Assembly (NCBI RefSeq): GCF_039555335.1
Contig: NC_092628.1
Coordinates: forward strand, 79,672,713 to 79,736,712
Direction: 5' to 3'
Length of the DNA: 64,000 nt
DNA from: Amphiura filiformis
Lineage: Eukaryota > Echinodermata > Ophiuroidea > Amphilepidida > Amphiuridae
In this document: positions 45,937 through 58,600 of the stretch, piece by piece
How the letters are laid out: each line of letters begins with the position of its first letter
Numbering within the stretch: the stretch's first letter is position 1
The notes under the pieces: generated by a model
What the model was told of the DNA's origin: nothing
The model's input: only the letters and a program-made list of their open reading frames with translations
Databases searched by the model: none
Position numbers and translations under genes: made by a program

Positions 45937-48900
45937 CTGAAATCAAACACAAATCTGGTTATAAAAAGAATCTAATGTTGACCACTTAAAGCCATATATT
46001 CTTTACTTCAGTAACCATGGTAACAAAGACATACATGTATAGTCATCTATTAGGCAATATCTATGGTATGTAATGTCAGGCTTTGGAATAATAATTTTTA
46101 ATTTTTCAACATTCAAGCACCGCGTGGCTGCCATATTTGACCGAGGTAGTTGCAATGAATTATGGATCATTGTAATGAACACCAACAATAAGCTGGAGCT
46201 ATTGGGCTATATAAAACATATGAAAGATTAGGATGACTAATAATATACAATATGACCTGTGATTTGGTTTTTTCATAAGTCTTTCTGTTTCGATTTTGCA
46301 CGTAATGTAAACCACCGTGGTACAGACCCTGCAATGTTCTAGCCATTGTAATGTGTAATACCCGCTCAAATAGCCGGCAAAGGCCAAATGACTTCAGTGG
46401 GACCACAATTGCGCTTAATTTAGCCCCCAGCTAGCCTCAGCACTAAAGATCTATTGATTTGATTCCATTTAACAATATTAAGCCATTCACCTTCAAAGAA
46501 GACCCACTCTGCAACTTGTAGTTTAGGCATTTGGCAATGTTTTGTGATACAGTCACGGCCATTGCAGGTTTGACCCCAAATGCTACAGGGGTAAGTAGGC
46601 GTTTTATCGTCACGTTCCTAAAATTGAAATGATACAGTATAATTTAAAGAATGTACAACCATCATCATTATAATTTAGAGGCTATGAGGGTTTTTTTGTG
46701 TTATTATTGTGAAACTATGATCATTGAGTTACAAATATATATCAAACCGCATTTATTAACATTTGCGAAACATCAAAAATACATGAAATACACAAGAATA
46801 AAAATATTAATTACACAACAGAGATATTAAACCTAGGACAACTTGCTTACCCTGTCCAGCAGGGGGCAAGGCAAGGTAACCTTAAAATTTAAGAAAGCAA
46901 AAGGTTAATAAATTCCCAAAACCAATGGTGAAAACTCATTCTTCAGCATCTACCCAAACACACCTATACCCACACTTACATACTCAACCCACTAATGCTT
47001 CATCTACTCCCTTGCACATACACCTCAACTAAACACTTGCACACACCTGCTCCTGACTACACTCATTCACAACACAAATCTACACACTTACACCCCCACA
47101 CTCCTATAACTGCATAACAAAGCAAATGCATAAAATCATGGTCGTATTGCACATCATAAATAAATACAAGTATACAACATTGGAAAAGTCACATTTGAAT
47201 CAAGTCAGTTGGATGAAGCAACTAGTCTCTGGGAGCCATCAGGCACACATGACAACTATTAGCAAAGATTGCAATTACAATTTGGAAAACGACTAGTTGC
47301 GGTGGTCGCTATTTTCAAACACTGCTATCAGAGCGGCTTTGATTAAAGTCGGAATTAAAGATAAATAGTTCGCGCCTGACGACACCTCAAACTCAGATCG
47401 AGTCAGCTTGTTTATGATTTGTCTCAATTTAAATTTCTTAACACAGCGGAAAAACATCGCGTCATCTGGTTAGTTTTTCACCTTCAAACATACAAAACGT
47501 CTCAAAGGTTAGGTATTTACTAGTAGTATTAAACTTTCTTTCCTGAAGGCAACATGTCAATAATGCCTGACAACGTTGATTTTTCCCTTGTAAAAGGACC
47601 GAAATCGTGCGCCATTTTCTACTATTCCGTTTCTCCGATGAATGCACCAGATAAATCAATCGCCTTTACGCGCTGCTAAAGGCTAAATGCTAAATGCTCA
47701 ATATGTATGCTAACCAATTACGAGCCGTGGGGATCGAATGACAGAATTATCATCAGACGCAAACTAGTATCTTTAATTGCGTCGCGATTTTTATTATACG
47801 TTGCTTCTCTCATGTCACAGGTTATTGCTTGCCGCACCTGGCTAACATTCCACCTGCAGCAGTAGGCTACATACCAAGTTGAATGCACTGTTGTAATAAA
47901 AAGTTTCAGTTTTAGCATACTATAGTGTCACAATCGAAAATGCCAAGAGTTGGGCAGGCCAGATTGACGCCATACAATCGAACATCGAGGCGCGCATATA
48001 GCAGAACTTTTAATCAAAAAATGTCTTTTCACAAATAGGAGAATAATTATGTAATGAGAGTTAGCAGATGTAGCTTTTTCAATCGGATTTAAATGTGTTA
48101 TGTGGGACATTGCTCAATGTTCATGCTGTTCATAGAGTTTCTCTAATTTTAACAAACGTTTAAAAAAGTGACTTAATGTTTGAAGAAATTCCTTGAAAAA
48201 CTATACCTCACCTTGAGACACGATGGTATCAGCACAATAGGTTTGCATGTCATGTTCAGGAATGATCCGTAGAAACCATCATTCAGGTAGTACTTATATT
48301 CCTCTTCTTCATTGTTTTCTGGAAAACAATTAACTTAAGTTATCATTATATTGACAACAATTTCCCGCAAGCATTATTATTCAGCACGGTGAGGTTGGCT
48401 CGAGATTCGAGATTAGACATTCGTTATTACATTGAATATTACACTTTTAATTATATTTCTGCATTGATCAAGTGTACTTGAGTAATATCAGACATATTTT
48501 AGACATTCAAAATTTGTGGCCCAATGTTGGCCCAAATTTTGAATTTTAAAATTTCTGGGCCAAAATTTGTGTCCAAAAAGTCCAAAATGGTGTCAAAATA
48601 CTCTGGAACACTTGATCGATACATAAAAATTGTTTGTAGGCCAAAATTCGGTCAAAAATCGAAATTTTAAAATTTTCAAAATTTCTGGGCCAAATTTTTT
48701 TAAAGTCCAAAAATGGTCTGAAATGTTCTGAAATTTCTCCCGTACACTTGGTTGATGCATAAAAACGATTGAAAGTGTATTATTCAACGTTATAACGAAT
48801 GTCTAATGTCTAATCTCTAATCTCGAGCCAACTCCACCATGCTTATTATTCACACTACGTCATTGAGCGTTGTTTGAATTATACTCAGTAACAATCCACT

Positions 48901-51900
48901 CTTGTACACCAACGGGCTCAAATATCATCTAGTTGTTACTTCGTGAAAAAATTAATTAAAAAGGAAGTGGTTATTAAGCCATTATTTGTTGCCGAGTGTA
49001 AAAATCTAGGTCACTTTTGATGAAAGGTCAGATTGGAAGATATGCTTTCACATACGATAATGCGTCAATATTTTTTTCCAAACAGATGTATGATTGAATA
49101 TTTTAGAGCATGAATGTGAAATAGAAATAACGGGAAATAATGACCAATTTTTTAATGTATGCCTACAGTTCTTAATCAACTTGTTTGTGAATAATGTACA
49201 CCACAAAATTCTCCATAAACTTGAATCAATGGGTTAGATTAACTGGTCATCAGAATCGTCGACTTTGTTAAATAACTAAGAACGCACATTTGTGGATAAT
49301 TACATAGCTCCTTAGAAGATTTAAATAAATTTAAGTTGAAGCATGATAAATGACCATTCAAGATTAAATACGTAAACATTTATATATAAATGATATCAGA
49401 GGCTTACCCATTTCTAAAGCGTTCTGCGGCGGTAACTGCTTCACCACCTTCCTTGCAATAACGTTTAACACAGCAGTATAAGTGGGTCCTGCAAAGTACC
49501 TTCCTGGTTCAGCAATAATGCGTAGTCCGGGATGAAGATTTGGTGGGAAATGTGCATCCAATTCACGATTGATGACATCTGCAAACTAAAATGTTCAATT
49601 AGAAATCAGCGCACATTACACACAAACCCCCGGCCCCCCAACTCAACACAAAAGTTGACAACCATGAGAGTTACCAAAAAGGGGTTATTTTTTTACCAGT
49701 AGCAAGGACCTTGAAATTGGCAAAATAGGGGTATTTAATTTGCACTGTCCGTGAAATTTGACAGTGAAATTAGCAAAATAGGGGTATTTAATTTGCACTG
49801 TCCACGAAATTCGGATAAAAGGGTAATTGAGAAAATCCAGGAATTGTATGTCAATATTTAGTGTCATTGATAAGGGGTGTTTGAAATTCTAATCATTGAA
49901 AGCGGGTGTTTGAAATTCTAGTCATTGAAAACCGCAAAAAAGGGGTTGTTTTTTGCCATATTTTGTCCTCGATTTTGCATGAAAAAGGGGGTAAATTTGA
50001 TGAAAAATCATTGCAATTGGGGGCTTTTGAAAGATTTGGTAACTCTCATGGTTGTCAACTTTTGTGTTGAGTTGGGGGGGGGGGCGGGCACAAACCCCAC
50101 CCCTCTCTCGTCATCATGTGCATATTGATCTTTGGCAATTGCGGCTATATTTGAATCATGTCATCGTCATACCTTACACGTTGGAAGTCTGTATACATGA
50201 CATGTAGCCTGAATCCTTCCAGGCCCAGAATTGCGGCGCCTTTTATTACCCACAATCCTTTACGTGACCCGATGACCGTGCGTAGATGTTGAAGGACTGG
50301 AGGATTTAGTCTAGTATACATGTAGGTTAAGATGTGCGTGGATGTCCAGGTCTCCTTTTGCCATTAGGTGCCCGGGATTAGGTGGTGAGGGCCTATCTCT
50401 TAGCAGGCTCGTCCTCAGGCAGACGATGAATGTAGCCTACCCAAGAATTTCAGCTGGCGATCGCATACATCATGTTCCTCCAAGGACGGCACACAGTGTC
50501 GACACCCTATATTATAAATATAAACTTAGGGACCGTTCATTATTTCTACCGGAGGGGGGGCCGGGAGCAGACAGAAAGTCACTGCCGAAAAGTATATGAC
50601 CCCCCTCCGAGCTACATGAAAATCATATGACCCCCCCCACCTGACGTATGCACACGCGCAATGACGCGCAATTGCGGGCATGGATCAGCTGCCTCAACAC
50701 ATCACATCACTGCCACATATCAGGCTGACAAATTATGCCTTTACTCTTTTTGCCACCCGGCTATCAGTATACCAATTTTTCACAAAAAGCACCTACATTT
50801 ACCCTAATTGCAGTAATTGGGCACTTTTATCCAAATATTGGTCTTTACTGAATAGGACCCCAAAATCGTGGCACATCCTCATATACCTTCAACTAGGTAG
50901 AACCCCACAGCAGGGCCGGATTTACCTTTTTGGGGGCCCTGGGCCAGGCCAAAATTTGGAGGCCCCCAAACGCACCGTGAGGAAGGCATGTGCACTCAAG
51001 TGGCCAAGTTTTTAGATTCTACTAGGACATTTGCGTGCGAAGCGTGCGCAAAAATGTCAATTTTAAACTATTTTATCCCAATTTTGCAAATTTTGTACCC
51101 TATTTTGGTGTTTTTCGGCTAAAATGGAAGATGCACACTGCACAGGGCAATTTTGGGGGCCCTGGGCCCGGGCCCATCTGGCCCTATGGTAAATCTGGCC
51201 CTGCCCCACAGGGTATTTTAACTTGTTTTATTTATTTTTCTAAAATATTATTTATTTCACATGCATGTACACAATTTTTGGTTCAAACTGCCACCCTGTG
51301 CTCCAGCTAGTATGTACATGTACTTCAATACCACAGGTCCCTGAACAAACCACAGTGATATTATCCATAGGACTACAGTTTCTTTGCACCAAGAACAATC
51401 TTTCAAGTGGCAGGTTTGGAAACTTGGGGTCAAAATTATTATAATTCATTAGTTTTATGTAATTAGGTTAAAATGGCTGTAAAACGAATTTATTTCATTT
51501 TTAACTTGTAATTTAATTCAATCATACAGAATATAAAAAATCAAATGAGTTTAATAAACTATCAAGCTGATTTATTAATTTTCAATCTCTTAAATTGTAA
51601 GTATGCATCAACTTCTCATACATGTTGATACTGGGTGCAGTACATAGCCCCCTTTGGTGTAAAATGAATGAGTTGCAAAATCTTCTTCATCAGTATATTA
51701 AAAGGAATAAAAAGTAGTTTGTGAAATCAGTGATGTACAGTGGTGTAGATTTCTTGAAGTTGGGGGTGGTGGGGTTTGAAAAAAATTCTTGAAGTATAGT
51801 GAATCCAGCACCTTTTGGCGACAAAATAAGTTTATGGTACAAATGCGCGCGAAGCGTGCGAAAAATTTTGATATTTTGAAGCTAAACTGATGAAATATGG

Positions 51901-52595
51901 TGCAAAAGTTTTTTAAATGCGCGCGAAGCGCGCGGAAATTTACACTTTTGGGGCTAAAATGGGCAAATATGTGGTCAGAAACCTATATTCAGGCGTCACT
52001 TTGGGGGGGGATGATTGTGTGGAGCATCCCCCTGGCAAAATATTGGGGGGGATCTACGCCTATGGTAATGTATCGATCGGACTCAAGTCCACTTTTTGCC
52101 GGACTCGGACACAAAAGCTCACAAACAGACTCGGTTCGGTTCAAACTTGGACACAGAAGGTCCAATTAGATCCATGTAAAATGTGAAATGATTATCTAAA
52201 AATGTCAAAATAGATCTCAAATTTGATTCAAAATTAGTTGTCATAATATCCAACATATATACAAAATTATTTAGATTTATCTGTCACTTCCCAGAATCAT
52301 TACTGTTACCGTTAATGAAATAATTGATAATTTTTATACATATTTTAATTAATATTTTGACTATATAAAAATATCTAAAAATTTCTTTCATGGAACTTTC
52401 TAATTCATTAAACTCTTGAAAGAGAGAAAACATGCACACAGACATAGACATGTACACCCCATCCATAGGGCTAGGGTGGCTGTGGTTTGTGTGTGTTCAC
52501 TACTCAGTGGCAGTCACTGCACATTAATGTATTGAACATTTGTCCATCACACAACCATAATATAATTTCTGAAAATGTGAATTTCTATTAGTATT

Positions 52596-52660
<65 letters not shown>

Positions 52661-55600
52661 AATGATGTTATTTTTCTATAATGTATTTGAATACATTGCC
52701 CAAGTTTACTGTCATGGTGGTTTGGGAGTTAACTAGGGTATGGAAATGACACCTGTGTGGGGTGGGGTTTGATAGTGGATGTGTATTGGGGGAGCGGTTT
52801 GGGGTGGTGTAGTTGTCTCTTTTCATTGTAAAAGAACAAAGAGTCTGACCACAGCATTACTGTGCAGCAGCTTGATTATTCTTAATTCTCTATTACGAAA
52901 ATGGCAGTGTACATGTATATTTATGAAATATGTTTCAAAATTCTCTTATTTCAGCAAATTTGTATTGTACATTTGGCAAATTAGAAGCAAAATCTAGAAT
53001 TTTTACCCAATGACCCATTTTTTCAAAATGTTATAATAAATTACTTACTTTTGGTGCAAATTTATGTCAATTCACACTGTGGCAGGTGAAAAACAGGTTG
53101 AGGCCCGACTTAAGTCCGGACTAGGACCAAAGTGTCGGCCTACATGCAAAGCGCAAATCTAATGGTCAGGGGTCCAGGGACAATGTTCCAGATGGGGGTC
53201 CAGGGGGCGAAGCCCCCGGAAGCTCCAGGATTTTTGAGATGCAAAACCATCTGACCCCCCCTTTCAATAACTAAAAACCATCTGACCCCCCCCTTTTTGC
53301 CTGACAAAAACCATCTGACCCCCCATGTATTCTCCGGCCCCCCTCCGGTGGAAATAATGAACGGTCCCGTAATGCTCCGTTGGTGAGCGACGGGCGATTG
53401 GTATTTCACCGACGGGCGATTGGTATTTCACCGAACGCAAGAAAAGGAGTCCCATCTGATTGGCTAGAAATCGATCGCTAGATCGCTCAGTGGTGGAGTA
53501 CAAACTCAAAATGGAGAAATGTATTCAATTCGATTGAAATCAATATTCTATTATTGACGCAGATAAAGAAAGTGGTATAGTGTGTTGATATAGTACATTA
53601 TATAGACTTGTGCTTTAATATTCTGTACAGGTGTTCCTTTATATAATTGTAATTCTCAAACAGTTTATATATATCACAATTTTGACGAACGATTTCAAAA
53701 TCGTTACGGATAAAATGCAGTAAACAATATCCACAGCAAACAGCAATCCCCACTAATTAGTGTAGTGCGTTTCCAGTTAGTGTATTGGAAACAAAATCTG
53801 GGGTTTACCTGACAAAAATCGAATTTTCTTGTAATGGCAATATCATATGGGGTACTTGATCATGCGCAAATCGTAAACACATAGAATAGAAACTCTGTTG
53901 CAGGCTATGTGGTATCTCATATCGTGTGCATATGGTATGCTTAGCCTGAGACGCTCGGCCTATCTCGAACAAAATCGCCATGCGTAGCTTTTGAAAAACG
54001 AGAGGATTCGCCGTACTATCACGGCAATTTTTGACACGAAGATATAGGGATGATGACGCTGTGCGGTAGCATGCCAATGTGAGAACAGTTCATGAAGCAC
54101 CCAGTTGTGTTAAATCGACACGGATACCTGCACCTAAATGGTTGTCTGATTTGATTGGGATGTTTGATTGCTTTTCCGACAATTAATATAAGGAGAGTGT
54201 TTTTGGCAAAAATTAGAAGGCCATTAAACTGTTCTGTAAGATATGAGCCAAAAAGTCGTTAATGGTATAGCTAAACTTTAGGAGACTCATTATCACTTTC
54301 CTTAAAGACAAAAAAATCTGTTGTTTTCAGTCCACTCACCTATTCTAATAAAACATTTATCGACAACACAAATAAACATTGATCGATACCTTCTCGAATG
54401 GTTGTTCTGCACTCTGAAGTAAATCCCCTGGAAATCCTCCCCCGATGTCCAGAATTTGCATATGGAAGCCTAGTTTTTGCGCTTCGTCAAAAACACGGCG
54501 AGTGGCTTTTATGGGCTCAGCAAAACTTTCGGGATCTTGATTAACGCTGCCAACATGGAAACTATATCAACAAAACAAAATGTTAGTTTAAAGCCATGTT
54601 GTGACATTTACATAAAAATAGATTAGTATTTCTTTTCCATAAAATGTTAGCTTTTACTCTCAGATATGACCCCTCGGCCTTTTAATTTTGAGCCGGACAA
54701 CTGGAATTTACTACCAGCGTCCATGCGTGTCACTCCGTCGGTTGTGCTACGGCACGGGCCTTTGATGCGCGTGTACCATCCCGTACGCCGTGTACGTGTG
54801 GTGTGAATATCGTGTACATGTATGCATTCGAATGATATTTCCATCGTAATAATAAAACGACGGTTCCTGCGTTTTATTCAAAATCTCGAATTTTGATAAA
54901 ACTACAGCACCTAAAGTCTTGACAGGGCATGTTAGTTCAAGTTCATAGAGTACATTACAATCATTTCATAAAGTTACTGTAAAATGTAAAAGTTTCACAA
55001 TATTGCTTAACATTTTTTCAAAATTGCCCGAAGTTGCAACAATTGCGTTGTCCAAAATCGTTCAAAGCGGTCAGGCAATGTTATGCAGCTTTGGGCCACT
55101 TTACGCAACATTATAAAATGTTGTGAAATGTCAGACGTTTTGGACAATTTGGTCACTTTGGGTAGTTTCCCCTGCATCCAAATTTGCAGAAACGGTACCA
55201 TCATGACATGTTTTTCTTATTCTTACCTGACCCCTATGACATTGAGAGTCAAATCTTTAGCAGTCTTCAGTAGATCCATTGCCTCATCAACATGACATCC
55301 ATATTTACAACTTAACTTCACTATAGATGACGAATCGTCTGGTGCAAGGCGTAAGACAACCCTGTTTAATAAACGAAAGGTAAATAATTTGAACTAACGT
55401 GGGTAGTGTGGCATGACACAGTAATTACAAGATTTCATTCCTGTCTCTCAATTTCATCAATTATGATACACTAGGCGGTTACCCGTATCTGATCTGAAAG
55501 TATACTTCCATCTCATCAATCAAGTATTATAGTTAAACCATTTCACTAAACTTCGTAACTCAAGTAATCGTTCGTTAAGTTATGAATACCAAATACTAGA

Positions 55601-58600
55601 CTTAACTTTACGAAGGGTCCCTGTAGTGAATTCCTATTACTTATGAAGGGTACTGTTCGTAAGCTTAGTGAAATGGAACTTACGACTCGTCGTAAGTTAC
55701 GAACGATTTCGAGACTTACGAAGCTTCGTAAAGTTTAGTGAAATAGACCCCTGGACTCCACATCGACAAACCTTGTTGTGGACATTGAAAATATTATCAC
55801 CATAAGTATTATTTCACTCACCCAATACTATATGCAATTAGATTGTTCCAATAGAAGTATTATAAGAATATATTAAATGTTTACCATGGTTGCTTTAGAC
55901 TAATTTAACCCATTCAATGTCATATAATTATATTCATATTGTTTCAACGATGAAACGAAGGTGAAGGATGTCAAATCTAAATCTCAACAGTCATGACAGT
56001 ATAAGATAAAACACAAAAATTACGACAAACTTACTGTGCTTCTGGATAGGCCTTTTTGATTTTAATAAGTTCATCTTCGTTGTCAAATGTCATGAGATGT
56101 ACTCCATTTTGTTTGGCAAATCTCACGTGTGATTCTTGCTTGCAGGTGTTCGCGTATATGATATTTGACGGTGAAGCACCCACCCCTAAAGCACGGCCAA
56201 TCTCAATCTGGAAGGAAGTGTCATTTTCAGAATACTAAACTATTAATAATTATTGTTATTATTTACAAAAAGTTCAATTATTGTTTACAAACTTTTTCAA
56301 ATGCTAAATCACATCATAAATTGCTTGCATAAGATTTAAAATATTCAAGATCGTGTTGAATTAAACATTATTATTGGAGTTGTGGGTTCTAAAGGTTGGC
56401 GAAATATAAACTCTTCTCCTCTTCCATGTCTGCTATTCTGTTCGTTCTTTGTTCTACTTCTACTTCTTCATCTCATCCGTCTCTCTCCTTCCCCTCCTCC
56501 AACTTATATGCCTTTCTCCTATTTTGCCATTATTCGACCTTTTACCGTTTTACCTTACTTCCACAGTCAAAACCAGCTCCTAGTTTCACAAGAATACGGA
56601 GTATCATTGGATCTGGATTACACTTTATTGCTTGAAAAAAAAAAAGAAAGAAGAAATTGATTAAATTTTGTTTTATTCTTTCATGTTTAAATGATTTTTA
56701 AATTAGAGTTCTGGAATATATACTTTTATTGGGTTCTGTAAACTTTTGAAGTTATAGTACCAAACCTGTAAAAGCATGTGATTTGTTTGAAAAATACACA
56801 TGCAACGTAACTGGTGCCCAACATAAAAAACATGACCATATTACACAGATTTCCTTCCATTATACTGAATACAAAATCAATACATTATTATTGATGTTCC
56901 GATTCACGGCTGTTCACGCATTTTGGGAAGATAATTTATCGCAGGTGCAGTAGTTGCTTTAATATAATTTAATTGCCACGGTTTTATTATACCTGTTTAG
57001 TTGTTTGCCCATTTTGATCTTCGTTTTGTAAGCACATTAACAATCACATATGTTTATGGAGGACCATTATTTATATTTACCATAAAACGGATGCACCTTT
57101 GGCAAACATTTTTTCCATCTTTTAAACTGCGATACAACTTTCCCAAGGTCAACCAAATAGAAACCATCGTCAGCGTCCTAGAATAGTAAAAGAATATCCA
57201 ATTACTATCAGTCTTTACATCATATTCCTTCTACATCTGCTTATTTAATAAATACTTAATTTTACTCGTTTGTTTACTTTTTCTGATAGAAATGCTACCC
57301 TCTGCCTGATTATTTGATATAACGATCATAATGAATTTCTGAAGCCAACAGCTGATTTAAATAGGTGCATTGCCGATGAAATTGAAAAGGTATATTAAAG
57401 CTTTGTTTTTGGAAAACGGCTCTAATTAAATATATTAAATAACAAAATATATTATATGTGCATAAGTAGTAGTATTTTTAGAATATGCCTTGATGCGTTG
57501 TCTTTCGCTTTTTGCTTCAGCTGTATAGTTTCCATCTACTCGTTTGTAAATTATTGTAATTTTAATGTCTTTGTGTTGTGATTTTAACCTTTTGGTGGAA
57601 AATTCATGGCTGAGTAATGAATAAATAAAAATATTTCAACAAGTAGCTTGTTGAATATTTGATATTGTCGGTAATATTTACAACCATCGCCAATCAAAAG
57701 AAATCGAATTTCATTTTATCCGATTGTTTGCTTGTTGCTAATAGAAAATGCTACTCCTCCCCCTTATTATTTGATATTTAGTGTAAAGATCATAGTGAAT
57801 ACAAATATCAAAGCCAATTTAATAACGGTTAATATCTCGTTACATACGAATTGTCAACTGAAATGATTGGACAATGCACAATAGTTCCATGCGATATTTA
57901 AAGTGCTCGTCTTTTTTTGTCCTTTTTCCAAACAATACTATATTGTAAGTAAAATATGACAAATACTACTGTGTTCCATACTATGCCAAACTATAAAATT
58001 TACACTTCTCAACATCGGGAAATTAAACCTTACTTTTGTTAATCTTTTTAGTACCTGTCTTTCCTCCTCTTTTATTTTTTGGTATAACAAGGACATGTAA
58101 GTAAAAACTAAGGATACTCTCCGTTACCGATTTAAGGCCATTTTTGTTGACCAGGCAAACTTTGACCATGGTTTCGGGTACTATCCATCACATATTACAG
58201 AGTGATTAATAATGATTTATAAGTGATACGATATCTTCAAAAGTCTCCATCAACCCAGTACATTTGTCCTTGCATGCGTCTTTAATATGCTACCCAGTTA
58301 TTAAAGTAATTATAAAATACCAATCAAGCCAATATATTCACCTCTTACTAATCTGTATCTCAAGTTAATGTGTTTTCCAGATATTTGGAGTGGCTTTTAA
58401 GAGTACAAATTGGAAAACCTCATTTCCCAGGAATATATCAGGCAGCAGGTCAGTTCAACATGAGTAAGTGTATTCACGTTGATGGCATGGATAGTCTTGC
58501 AAATATGGGGCAAATATGTGTTAACTTTCCCCTTTGCCATCCATTGTGCCATGAATTAGTAAGACTACAACTGGTATCTACTGGTCAGTTTATACTCTCA

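Noticed and set aside
53140..53509. Gly-rich minus-strand frames
   Set aside because: They come from repeated CCATCTGACCCCCC units of a mobile element.
56382..56660. Two overlapping plus-strand frames of 79 and 92 codons
   Set aside because: Antisense to ODC exon 3 and its polypyrimidine tract.
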